Assembly: GCA_018398805.1 (NCBI GenBank)
Contig: JAGFBZ010000940.1
Span: 880,001-944,000 of the forward strand
Source: Hirundichthys speculiger
Lineage: Eukaryota > Chordata > Actinopteri > Beloniformes > Exocoetidae
Direction: 5' to 3'
Length of the DNA stretch: 64,000 nucleotides
Positions 35,040-46,523 of the stretch are shown here, piece by piece. The notes under the pieces were generated by a model that was not told the origin of the DNA, made no database searches, and saw nothing but the letters and a program-made list of their open reading frames with translations. A program made the translations under genes and the position numbers. Each line of letters begins with the position of its first letter. Position 1 is the stretch's first letter.

Positions 35040-36243
35040 CTCTAACTGGGGTCGGGAGGTGTAGAGTGAATATTTATAGCAGCTGGATGGTGTCTCTAAT
35101 CTCTGTCTTGTTTTTTTATTATTGCTGTAATGGAGCAGGAATTAACAGGGTTATAAGAGGTTAAACACACTGTCAACAACAACAACCACAAGTTGCTAAC
35201 TGCTGAAACTGTAATTGTTAAAATTGTGTGACAACCTAGTGATAATATCAAGTTTGGACAGTTCCGTATTAAACTGCAATATTCCAGATGTCCATTTTCT
35301 CTACCTGGAGCCAGGTATAGAACGGATCCCCGCTGCCCTGGACGGGCTGCCAGTCCATCACAGGGGTAACACAAGGACAACCATGCATGCTTACACTCAC
35401 TTATAGAGACAACTTGGTATCATCATCAGCCTAGTTCACGTTTTTGACTGTGGGAGGAAACTGGAGGACCTTCAGAAAAACCCATCACTGTGTGGTGACT
35501 CTTTATATGGCAACACCTTGATTTGTTATGTACTTCCAAATAAAAACGGGTGGGACTGCTCCGTCCACGCAGATGACTCCAACCTGCCCATGAGGAGACC
35601 CGAGTCAGCCTGAAATAGTGATGTTGGCAATGGTAATAATGATGACAATAATTACCATTGTTATTGTTAGTATTTTTTCTTTTTTTTATTATCTTTTCAT
35701 GGATATTATTATTGCTATTACCTTTAGCATTATAACTGTTAACACTACTGTTAGTATTATTAATATTATCATTGTTGTTATTGTTGTTGTATTATTGCTG
35801 TGTAGGTGCAGGCATCTATACATATGTGTGAGCGCATGTGGATAGAAGTATATTTATGTATATGTATAAATATTGCTATCAGTATTAATATGTGAACCCT
35901 GAATTGTTATACACCTTACATTATATTACGTGTATAGTCTTTAAAAGTAGATATAAAGGTCTATGTATTCACAGATAAATGTTTATATGATTGGGAATTA
36001 CACAACATTTATCATTAATTCATAATCACCACAATACTGATTTGACAATGTCATTGCCAACACATCAGTCATAGCCAGCTGCTGGTCTTTATTTGTTTAT
36101 TTATTTCTGTTTGTTCTTGCACAGCCCTAATCTGTATACATCTATAAGCGTATACAAATGCGTTCGCAGTTGTGTGTATGCATGTATGAATATAAGTTTA
36201 TTATTGTACGTACATATCTATAGGTATGGTTACCTTAAGGTAC
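35040..36243. other. Intergenic DNA with a degenerate fish repeat tail
   Basis: 35300-35500 holds GGACGGGCTGCCAGTCCATC ACAGGG and later ACTGTGGGAGGAAACTGGAG, the hallmark of a common fish retroelement 3' region. 35600-35800 is a degenerate ATT/ATG/GTT simple repeat. No gene. Confidence 0.6.
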
Positions 36244-36424
36244 ATATATATTAGGGCTGGGCCAAAAAATCGATTTTTATATTAATCGCGATTTTTTTCT
36301 TGGGATTTTAAAAAATCGATTCACATACACGAATCGATTTTTGGCTCCGTGGAAATACTCCGCTCACCGTCTCTTTTGTCATCTACACTTCCGGAAATAG
36401 AAGCACGTGACCATAGTAACCAGA

Positions 36425-36718
36425 ATGCCGGCAAATTCACGCGACAAAATGGCGGAGTGCAGCGAGCGGAGTACTTTCACAGAGTCTGAACTCTTTCCCC
36501 CACCGCCCCACTTCAAATCAAACGTATGGACTTTATTTGGTTTTTATAAAAAGCACGGGGCAGGAGAGCTCGATATGAGGAAAGCCATATGTAAGCGTTG
36601 TCGCAGTCAAATCTCTTACTGTGGTAACACCACGAACATGACGGCGCACATCCTTCACCACCACTCAGAGAGGTCGGTGCTCTCTGACAGGCTGGGTCCA
36701 CGTTTACTCGAGAGTTAA
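36425..36718 (+). pseudogene. BED zinc-finger fragment of a hAT/ZBED transposase
   Basis: From the ATG at 36425 to TAA at 36716-36718, about 97 codons. The C..C ... H...H spacing of a BED finger is complete (CKRCRSQISYCGNTTNMTAH ILHHH). Transposases of this class need a further several hundred residues with the RNase-H-like core, which is lacking here. Probably non-functional, although an isolated BED domain could in principle be exapted. Confidence 0.7.
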
Positions 36719-37318
36719 AGATACTGGCGGTGGCAGCTAATGTCAGGGATCGGACAGTTAAATGATTATTCATTAACGTGGCGTGTTTGTCATGAAACAA
36801 TCGTGTTGCCGTAGCGTGTTATTGCCGGTTTGTTTACCGGTAGCTGTAAAGCACAACGGATCGCCAACATGACAACACTGCATGAGAACATATTCACGAC
36901 ACGTCCTGACCGGTGTAGGCTATTAGTGTTAGCAGATGCTACCATTAGCACCTGTATCCGCAAAGAGAATAACGACGTGGATTTATTGTCGTTTACATCA
37001 CGTAGCCTATGCAGCAACTGAGCCGGGTAGAGGAAGACAACTTTAGGTAAGAAAATCAAGTTTGATTCAACGCTAGACAACTTTTAAAATTAGCAACTAT
37101 AGGCTGTATTGTCTCGGTTCTATTCGGGTAACTCGGTTCAGTTCGTGGTCGGAAACTAAAGACGCGGGTCGTTTGCGGGTCCATTCAGGTTTGAGGTAAT
37201 AGCTTATGATACTTATGAACTTATGATAATAGCTCGGGTCGGGTCGGTTTCGGGTCGAATTTTCACGGTTCCATTCGGGGTCGGGTCCATGAAAGTGGAC
37301 CCGTGAAGACCTCTAAAC

Positions 37319-37543
37319 CAGAGGTCTTCAACCCTGGTCCTCGAGGCACCCTATCCAGCAGGTTTTAGAGGTTTCCCAGCTTCAACACACCTGATTTTAA
37401 TTAATGGTCGTTATCAGGTTGTCCTCAAAGTCTGCACAAGTCTGTTGATGACACAGCCACTTGTATCACGGTGTGAAGAAGAAGGGGAAACATCTAAAAC
37501 CTGCTGGATAGGGTGCCTGGAGGACCAGGGTTGAAGACCTCTG
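37319..37543. mobile_element. Nested foldback MITE, 225 bp
   Basis: The terminal arms of about 59 bases (CAGAGGTCTTCAACCCTGGT... and its complement ending at 37543) differ at two positions. Flanks CTCTAAAC and CTCTAAAA match at 7 of 8. Inserted inside the larger hAT-like element. Confidence 0.9.
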
Positions 37544-37920
37544 CTCTAAAATACTGAAATTGCGCATTTTAAAAAAAATATTAAAACTTATTTAATCTTT
37601 ATATTTTTATTATGATTTCATACTTAAAATAATAATAATAATAATAATAAGAAGAAGAAGAATAAGAATAAGAATAAGAATATATTATTATAATATTATA
37701 TATAATAATCAATAATTACATATAATAAATATAATATTTAATATTATTATATGATTTTTATATTTCAATAATTGAAATATAAAAATCGCAATACTTGGTA
37801 AAATCGAAATGCAATACTTGTTTAATCAGAATCGCAATATAAATCGAATCGGGACCCAAAAATCGTAGGAGAATTGAATCGGCACAAAAGTGTATCGGCA
37901 CAGCCCTAATATATATGTGT

Positions 37921-38145
37921 GTACATGGCACCTTGCTAGTACCGGGTTGGACCCCCTTTTTTCTTCAGAACTGCCTTAATGCTTCGTGTCATAGATTCAA
38001 CAAGGTTCTAGAAACAGTCCTCAGAGAGTTTGGTCCATATTGATATGACAGCATGTCCTTTCTTCCTCATTCTGATGCTGGTTTGAACTGCAGCAGATCA
38101 TCTTGATCATGTCTACATGAATAAATGCATTGAGTTGCTGCCATG
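37921..38145 (+). mobile_element. Left part of a common fish DNA repeat, split
   Basis: It reads ACCTTGCTAGTACCGGGTTG GACCCCC and on to GAGTTGCTGCCATGT, a sequence I recognise from many fish genomes. The matching right end (TTGGACAGGTGTAACTAATA AAGTGGCTGGTGAGTGTATA) is at about 40957-41000, so about 2.8 kb appears inserted between the halves. Confidence 0.65.
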
Positions 38146-38425
38146 TCTCTATGGATGCTCTGCAGTTTGCCGTCTCCAGAGTACGAATTGAACTGGGCAA
38201 GAAAGTATTTGGGCTTTCAGCAAGTCATGCTCAGAAGAAACTGCAGTCAAAGCTCAAACTTCCAGCTGTTGTTACATTGAATGGGTTTAAAGCCCCGGTT
38301 AAATCATGGCGATCTACCTTGTCTGTGCAAATGTTTTCTGTGAGAATATTCATTTTATTTTTTTGTTTGTTTGAAACGAGATCTTTGATCTCAATGGGAC
38401 TAACCTGGTTAAATAAAGGTAGCAA
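38146..38425 (+). repeat. LINE-type 3' end
   Basis: It ends ATCTCAATGGGACTAACCTG GTTAAATAAAGG, a recurrent fish retroelement tail. Upstream frames (AVSRVRIELGKKVFGL...) look like the decayed end of its reading frame. Truncated at 5'. Confidence 0.55.
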
Positions 38426-38754
38426 AACTGTATAACCACCATGTTTTGATGTGAAGACTCTGCAAAATGTAATTGAAAACACAAAGTATTAATTTGTAAA
38501 TAATTTAAACATTATAATCGATTCAAATAATGTTGAAGAACAAGTAAAATATTGAAAACATCTTCTCTTCACTTCTAAGTCAGTATTCACAGTCCATTCA
38601 AGGATTGTTTTCACTGCATATAGCCGATGTTCAGCTGATTGGTCAGCTTCATTGCTTCATAACATTTTATCTGATGTGGTGTAAAGAATTCTCCGTCTGT
38701 ACAGTTGTCATGGATGTCACATATCACTGCAGAGACCAAGAAACATTTTTAAAC

Positions 38755-39320
38755 AGGCTTTAATGTTTAATTCTCCTGTAAAGTTAGACATTTTAGCACG
38801 AGTCAGTGAAGATTTGCTCAGTTCTGGAGCCAGTACCGAGTGGTGGGTCGAGGAACCGCAACAATACTCCTGGTTGGGCTTCAGTCCAGAAGTGGGATGT
38901 TTGCTGGTTGGTACCGACCCAGCCATCAGGCCCGTTCCGAGAGAGCTCCGGTAGCCCACACCTGAGAGAGGAATACTGGACTCCTTTTTGTCCTAAAGCT
39001 ATACGTGTTAATGAATCGCTCTTGGTCCGACCCGTCCTCTAGGACCAGTTTGTCTCGGGGAAACAGTTATCCCACACAACAAAGCTCCTAGGATCATTCG
39101 GATACACAAACCCCTCCACCACGATAAGGTGACGATTCAAGGAGGGGGCACACACACACATTCACACACACACACACACATTCACACACACATTCACTCA
39201 CACGTTCACACACACACGTTCACACTAGTAGCTTAGCTGTTTCATGATGGTGGGGGGGAACCGGAACACCCGGAGAAAACCCACACAAGCACGGGGAGAC
39301 GTCCCCACGCTGCCCTTTTT
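38755..39320. repeat. Fish retroelement tail with CA-rich microsatellite
   Basis: 39250-39310 reads GGAACACCCGGAGAAAACCC ACACAAGCACGGGGAGA, a hallmark of the same retroelement class as 35300-35500. 39151-39230 is a (CACA/TTCACA) microsatellite. Confidence 0.6.
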
Positions 39321-39459
39321 TTGTCTCATGAATGTCGTCACAGCGCTACACACTCACATTCACTCCTAATTTAGGTTCATTTAGGTTTCCTGATTCTAGC
39401 AGAGGGTTTGGGCCGAGGTCGGACCTTTTAACTTTTCTTGAAGAGTCTCCTGAAGAACC

Positions 39460-40504
39460 TCACAAAGGCACAATGCTTTTTGGTTTTGGTTTGTTCATGT
39501 TCTCCAATTGCTCTTCCAGATTTTCAATTCTGTCCATCAAGCCACCGATAGAAGATTTCATTTCCTCGTCCTGTTTCTTGAGAGCCTGATCCAAGCTTGA
39601 AACAGTCTCCAGAAGGGTGGACTTTTCCGTCTCCCACATCTGAAACTCCTTTTCTTGAATCTTCTGTACCTCCTTTACCTCTGCATCCATGTTGAAGGCT
39701 GTTGTTGTTCTCCGGACCAACAGATCTTCCTTCTCCTGCTCAAACTGACGTTTTTGCTCTTCCATTTCTTTCGTCATGTTGGTCACAGCATCCTTCAATT
39801 TCCTGGTTTCCTCCACTTGTTGGACTAACTGGTTCTCGAATTCCTCTTTCTTGAACCTCTCACCAACAATGACCACCTCTAAATTGTGAGCTTTTTGGAT
39901 TGCATCTGTGTACAACATGTACTTTTGATCCAGTTCTCTACAAAGAAGTGATAACTGGTTTTGCTCGATTTCTTGATCTTGGAGGGATTTCAGTTCTTGT
40001 GTCATCTGCTCAATCTCTTTCTTTAAAGCAGATTTTTCTTCCCTTGATTCTTTTTGCTGGTTTTCCAGCTGAGTCTGTAACTTGATTATTGCAGACTTAA
40101 TTTGATCATTTTCCTCCTGTTGGTGTTGTAAGGATTGAGCAGCTTTTTCTCTGATCCTTTATCGGGCTAATTTCTGCTTGTATTTCACTAATTTTCTGGG
40201 AAGCCTCTAAATGCTTCTTGTCTTCTCTGTTAATCTTTTCCTGAAGACCCTCTATCTCATTTATCAAGACGGGGTTTTGCTGTTCCAGCTCGACGATCTT
40301 TCTGCACTTGATTTTTTCTCTCTTTCTTTCTTTCTTTTTGTTCACTGGTACCTGAAAGTCAGGCTCTGGGACAGCGAGCGAACAATCTTGGATGAGATTC
40401 AGGTTCTCGACGGCAGCAGAAGTGCTTCCTTCATAAACCTGCTGATTTGTTGCTGCCATGTTTACTTTCTGACTTCCTAACATATTTTTATAGATTTGAT
40501 CCAT
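39460..40504 (-). pseudogene. Unidentified single-exon coiled-coil protein, frameshifted
   Basis: From the ATG at 40504 the frame reads MDQIYKNMLGSQKVNMAATN, then KKKERKREKIKCRKIVELEQ and ISEIQAEISPIKDQRK before ending at a stop at about 40106. A second frame, offset by one base near 40148, continues the same heptad-rich pattern (AAQSLQHQQEENDQIKSAII...), then IEQMTQELKSLQDQEIEQNQ and on to NMNKPKPKSIVPL with TGA at 39460-39462. Joined, it would be about 348 residues, almost all charged coiled coil with no other domain. I do not recognise the family. The lack of introns, the surrounding repeats and the frameshift suggest a retrocopy or a member of a repeat-associated family. A sequencing indel in the AAAAA run is an alternative. 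Confidence 0.6.
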
Positions 40505-40956
40505 GTTTAATCGCTGCTTTCACCGGAGAAAACGATGTGAAAATGTAAAAAATACTTTGACTTGGTCGTTCTATGCTGTTCCAGATGTGACGTCATCAAT
40601 GATGTCACAAATGGGGGAAACCTCTGTGGTGTCAAATAGAATTTGTTTTTGAATTTTGTTGCTAGGCGACATTTCTCTCGGAGCAGCCAAAATTCTGATA
40701 GGTGTGCGCGTGCGCGCGTGCGTATTTATTTATTTTAAACTCATGAGGCACATAAATTTAAAGTCGACTATAAACACACTTCATATATGAAAATTCTATG
40801 GCGTTATTCCCTAAATACCGCAGGGAGCGCAAAGCTGTGATCGCGGGCGCGTTTCCTGAACGCGGGCGCGCAACACACGCACCATCAACACTCAAAAAAG
40901 TGAATGAGGTGAGTTGTGCACTGTGTATTATTTTTATGTGTTCATTTTACTTAACA

Positions 40957-41000
40957 AGTAGTTGGACAGGTGTAACTAATAAAGTGGCTGGTGAGTGTAT
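40957..41000 (+). mobile_element. Right end of the split fish DNA repeat
   Basis: AACTAATAAAGTGGCTGGTG AGTGTATA is the familiar terminus paired with the segment at 37921-38145. Confidence 0.6.
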
Positions 41001-41322
41001 ATACATTTTATATCCATTAATATTTATCCATTATGCCCTTTAACAACTCCTACCAGTCATGACACCAGGAGTCACCATACTGCTCACGCAACACCATCAC
41101 TGTCTGGTCTATTTGTCTGTCATGTCCTTTTCTGTCTCACTATCGGTGTTTTAAGTCTTCACTGATTGATTCAGGGTTTCAGGTGTTAATAAAACATGTT
41201 AGATCAGACTGTTAAGGAGGACAAGTTCACTCTCACTCACACCCACGCACAAGAAAACTAACAGCTGCTGCAAGATTAACATGTTTTGCCAAATGGCACT
41301 AACCATTAATATATATGCAGAC

Positions 41323-41950
41323 TAGTGCTGGGCAATATGACGATATATATTGTGGGGACGATAGAAAAGTGTGTATCGTGCCATTTCTCTTCTATCGTTT
41401 CTAACCTAATTTTATCAGTTATTACAGCAAATATGTAATTAAATAACCTGCAATGATAAATTTGATAGAAACATATCTACTTCTACAAAGTAGCCTTTTA
41501 TGTTTGCACTTTTATTCATGGTTAATGCCTTAAACAGAGTTCTCTTCAACCCTGATGTTTACTTTAGACACTTTATATTGGTTTGCAAACTTTGCACTAC
41601 AAGGTTACAGATTTCAGAAAGTTGAAAAATAATTTGTGTTTATTTTTTATAGCTGAACTTCAGTGCAAAAATGTGTTTTTCCTTTGTTGTTGTGCACTTT
41701 AAAAAAATGTGAAAGCTACTGTACCTCTGTACCTACCTGTTTTTGCTGCACTAAAATGTATGTTTGTGACAGTTCAGCTAAATGTCCTTTCAAAATAAAG
41801 TTGAAAAGTAAGCAATGAAATTTTTGTCAAACTTTTCAGAGAATAACAGAAAACATACTTTATTATGGTATATCGTGATATATATCGTTATCGTGATATA
41901 AAATAGTCCATATTGTGATATATGATTTTTTTCCATATCGCCCAGCACTA
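41323..41950 (-). mobile_element. MITE family copy 5, inverted
   Basis: Reverse-complement copy of the family, flanked by ATGCAGAC (41315-41322) and ATGGAGAC (41951-41958), 7 of 8 matching. It lies upstream of slc41a3. Confidence 0.9.
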
Positions 41951-42137
41951 ATGGAGACAGTTGGGGGAAAAAAAAGTTTGGGAAAAAAAACTTAGTGGAA
42001 CCACCTTTTGTCTTATTTTTTCCAGCTTTTTTCCCCTGTGAGTTATACCTGGTTATTTCCTGCTATTGCCTTTGACAATTACAAACACTGCATTTCATGT
42101 TTTTGAGAGAGAGAGATTAGCAGCAAAGACTTATAAA

Positions 42138-42138
<1 letters not shown>

Positions 42139-42208
<70 letters not shown>

Positions 42209-42212
42209 TATA
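42139..42212. repeat. (AT)n microsatellite
   Basis: About 36 AT dinucleotides with one slip near 42200. Confidence 0.97.
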
Positions 42213-42625
42213 AAGGCTTATATAACACTATAGACCTACAGGAGCTGACATTTCACATGTGTGAACAACCAGAGACTCAGACTTTCAAACTAAAGCAGGA
42301 AGTAAAGCATCTGCCTCCTGTTACCAGCTGCTTTGAACAGAGATGTAAAGGCACGGTTGAGGGAAGGACAAAGCATATATGTGTTTTATCTCTGTGGTAT
42401 TTTGGCCAAAGTGCCACAAACATTTAATTTATTGCTCAGGAAATCACGTTTGCTTTTTTTTTTTTTTTAAAAAAAACAAAAAAAAACAAGCTTAATCCAT
42501 CTCCACACGTCAGCCACGAGAGTGCAGGAGGCCACGTTGACAGAGGGAAAGACAAACAGCGCCAGGCTCTTCTGGTTGGCAGCAGACTGGAGTGTGCGTG
42601 AGCTCAGACGTCCTGTCCTGACGAG

Positions 42626-42754
42626 ATGAGGAAGGAGAAGCCACGCCTGAGCTGCGGAGAATCTTCCAGGTTCATCTGTCTCCAGGTGCTGCCTTCGTAC
42701 CTGCTGGCTGGGCAGGGCATGGTGACGGCCGGCCTGCTGCTGGACCGGGTGCAG
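42626..42754 (+). CDS. slc41a3: slc41a3 alternative first exon carrying the first membrane helix
   Basis: ATG at 42626, 43 codons, donor GTCAGT at 42755 in phase 0, which fits the exon at 45951 exactly. It reads [20 protein letters not shown] then [23 protein letters not shown], matching the family pattern LQV..P(F/Y)LLAG.G...AG..LD..Q|HW.VF. The frame is fully open, giving a short-N-terminus isoform. Confidence 0.82.
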
Positions 42755-45135
42755 GTCAGTTGCTCTGACTGATGTGAACTGCTTCTTGAAAAAATTTAAA
42801 CAATATTATCTTAGCAGGTGAGAATTGTTTTCTTCTTTGCGCCTTTTTCGGCCTAATTTACAGCAAGCCATGCAACAGGGCCTCCTATGGAAGTATTTCT
42901 GTGCCATCTGAGTTTGAATACAAATTTTTAAGATTGAAATTTTTCAGCATCAAAATCAGACATTGAATTTTAAAAAACATCAGATTTCTAGCACTGTTTT
43001 TGAGGTATTTTTTGAATTTTTTTACACTGAATTTTTTGAGTTTGAATTTTTTTACACCGATTTTTTTTTTTTTAGAAATTGAATTTTTTTACACTGAATT
43101 TTTTGAGGTTGAATTTTTTTACACCGATTTTTTTTTTTAGAAAGTGAATTTTTTTTTACACTGAATTTTTTTGAAATGTTGATTTTTTTTTTTTTTTTAC
43201 ACTGAATTTTTTGGGGTGTTAAATTTATTTGCGTGTTGAATTTTGAAAAACTGAATATTTTAAGACAACAATTTTTTTTAACACTGAATTTATTTGAACA
43301 AAATAAAATTCAGAGGCAAAAAAAAAAATCAGTGCTAGAAATCTGATGTTTTTCAAAATTCAAAGTCTGATTTTGATGCTGAAAAATTTCAATCTTAAAA
43401 ATTTGTATTCAAACTCAGATGGCACAGAAATACTTCCATACCTCCTTACTGCAAACGGTTTTCATTTCTGCTCCTCCACTCTGCACTTTAAAAGTTTGTC
43501 AACTTATACCCATCTGGCTCCTGTACTTATGTACAACATAGACAAAGTAAAATTAAAGGAACACATCATCTTCAAAGTTTGATCTCAGCTCAGTTAAACC
43601 CAATGACATCAGTCTGTTTATGATTATTGAATTATAGAATGATTGTTTAGGTTCCCACTGACTGTTGACAAGGTAACATGTCATCAATGAATTATAAAAT
43701 ACACATCAATAAAGATCTTCAGTTAGTCAGTTTCTTTCTTTTTTTTTTCACCCCTGAGTCACTTTAATTGCTTACTGTTTTAAAAAGGTACTTAAGACTT
43801 AATTCGGCCAACATTTCACCAACCAGACGCTGTAGTTTGGACACAGGTCGGTGCTTATCTGAGGTTTTGGAGGTCGCAGTGACCGAGCGTGTGAGGTGAC
43901 CTTACCCTTATGGTGGTTATAAATAAATCTTGGAGATAAGGTAAAACACACCAAACGTCAAACAACGTTGGCTCCTTTGTCCCTTTGAGATCTATGACGT
44001 CATATCAAGCTTTCCTCCATTTTGCTCTTCAAGCCACTGATTTAATCATATTTCACTCTCTGGAAACATGCCAGAAAGTGATCTTAAAAAAAAAAAAAAA
44101 AAAAAACTAAAGTAACCTCCTCTGCCCAGTGAGAGTTTGATTTGGTAATGGCCGTACATGAGCCACGTAAATGACCCTAAATGGCTCGGTAATGGCCTCA
44201 GGCAGGAGTCAGAAGAGGGAGCTGCAGAGAGCAGAGCGCTCGTGCCAAACCACGTCTCAAGGACACCTTTCAGCTGAGTCACCGTCCTTGTGTTTGAGAG
44301 CAGGTGAGGAGGACGGGCTGATGCGCCTCCGCGTGCCGCTTGTTTTATTACCACTTGGGCCTTATTTATTGAGTTTAAAATCTCTGTAACAGACCAAATC
44401 ATTTTAGCAACGAACAGTGAGTGACATGAGAAAAAAAAAAAATGAATGATGCACTGAATTCTGACAACTGGTGACAGCACGCGCGCTCCCTCCAATCAGA
44501 GCGCAAACTGCGTCCTCTCCAGGCGGCGGCAGCACCGCGTGCCGGTGACAGGTGCAGCACCTGCTGCTTCTCAGACTGCGTCATCCACGTACAGGGGAGG
44601 GAGGAGCAACCAGAGAGGGGGGGGGAGCACCTCTGCAGTATCCTCTGTAGTAGTCAGAGAAGAAACCAGGAGGAAGAGGAAAACTGAGGAGAGAAGAGTC
44701 CTGATGCGTCCTCGTCCCTTTACGCACACACAAACACGAGCACGTGCTGTCTGGCTGTTCCACCTCTTCAGCCGCAGGGCGCCGTCTCGACCCATCTATC
44801 CGTCTGGAATCAGAGGGACAGCTGCAGACTCACAACACCCCCCCACCACCACCCCGGCGTCTCCAGCCTGGACGGACGTCCCGGCGGTCCCCTGATCAGA
44901 ATGAAGAGGGGGCTCCGGGCCGAACCGGGCCACCAGCCCGACGGTGAGGAGAACGAGAGGGAGGTGTGGACGGAGAGGGACTGGCAGCACGGGAGGACTG
45001 AGAAGAAGCTGCTGGCGTTCTGGGCGTCCCTGTCCCACAGGACCATGACCCTCTTCAGGCCCCGGGACAGACTGGGCTTCCAGCGCTCCACCTCGGCCGC
45101 CCGGCTGCTCAAGAGTGAGGCATGAGGAGAGGAAG

Positions 45136-45168
<33 letters not shown>

Positions 45169-46460
45169 GTGGTCTGTTAGGAGTACGGCGTGTCGGGAGA
45201 GGTTTTACAGACCTGATGTCAACGGAGTATGTGCGTGTGCTCCATTCAAGTGGCTGAAAGCTTTCGTGACCTTTCCTAGATCACCATTTGCATAAGTACT
45301 TTGTTTTACTGCCCAACTAAAACTGAAGCACTGGTGAGGACAGAAACAAGAGCCTTTCATTCCTGCAAATCTACTGGAAGGAGAATGATCGTTGGCTGCT
45401 TTGACTGAGGGGGAGTACAGCCTGGAAGGAGTCAAACAAGGATGTACTGATACAGCCGTTCCTCCCTCCTCCCGCCTCACCCGAGACTCTTCAGGCTGGG
45501 TCGGGTCCATCATGGCGGTGACCCATCTGGCTCTGGAGCTGCGTTTCCAGGGGCAAAAGCTGAGGGGCTTCAGGTGCAAACTGACCCGTTGGGCCGACAG
45601 GTTCCTGCCTGAGAACTCATGGATCATCGTGGCCCAGGTGATACTGCCGTACCTGGTGTCCGGCCTGGGCATGGTGGCGGCCGGGTCATGGACGCAGTGC
45701 AAGTATGAAAAATCCCGTTCTAGAGGGCGTTGATGTGTGTGAGACTTAAATAGTAGAAGTTTAACTTAATGACCACCAGTCTCTCTGGGTTTGTTTAATC
45801 AGCGTATACTTTCATTTAGGGAGCAAAACGGTGTAAATCGAAGCAGTTTTGAATAAGAAGATGAATTAATTTCAGTCAACCATCATGAAGACACGATGTT
45901 TGGGGGAAGAGGAGAGATTCATTTAAAGCGTGACTGGTGTGTTTTTTCAGCACTGGGAGGTGTTCAGAGAAATCTCAGAGGTATTTATCTTGGTGCCCGC
46001 TCTGGTGGGACTGAAGGGAAACCTGGAGATGACGCTGGCGTCCAGACTGTCGACGGCAGTGAGTCCAAACACACTTGCACACCTACAAAACATGCACGCT
46101 TAAAGAAAGAGGCGGGACACTTTAAAAAGGGATCTGATAGTAACGGCCTTCATTAAAAGCAATACGATATGTGTCATGATACTTGGGTCACGATATGATA
46201 TTATCACGATATTACGATATATTGTCAAACCGATTTTTTTCACACCCCTACCGTCCTCACACTCAGCTTCTCTGAGAAGTTTCCACTCTGACACTTTACA
46301 CCCCGTGATAAAGACATGTGATTTAACGAAAGCGTTTCTATCTGCAGGCCAACACGGGCCAGATGGACGAGGTCCAGCAGCAGTGGAGGCTGGTGTTTTG
46401 TAATCTAGCTCTCATTCAGGTGACACTGCACCAGCACGCACACTTGATCCTATTAATAAC

Positions 46461-46523
<63 letters not shown>

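Larger units (their letters stand above)
36252..37908 (+). mobile_element. hAT-like DNA transposon remnant with BED finger
   Basis: The ends TAGGGCTGGGC ... GCACAGCCCTA are flanked by ATATATAT on both sides (36244-36251 and 37909-37916), an 8-bp duplication although of low complexity. Subterminal regions are rich in ATCGATTTTT/AAATCGA motifs. On the plus strand from 36425 a frame reads MPANSRDKMAECSERSTFTE, then SNVWTLFGFYKKHG, CKRCRSQI and HILHHHSE: a BED zinc finger with CxxC and HxxxH-type ligands. It then stops; the catalytic part is absent. A foldback element is nested at 37319. Confidence 0.85.

Noticed and set aside
1361..36718. The BED-finger fragments as host ZBED genes.
   Set aside because: Both sit within transposon ends with target duplications and lack the rest of the protein, so they are better explained as transposase remnants.
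44046..45125. Minus-strand frames of 60-149 residues near the slc41a3 start.
   Set aside because: CpG-rich DNA lacks stops; no recognisable domains and poly-A/T tracts are translated as Phe runs.
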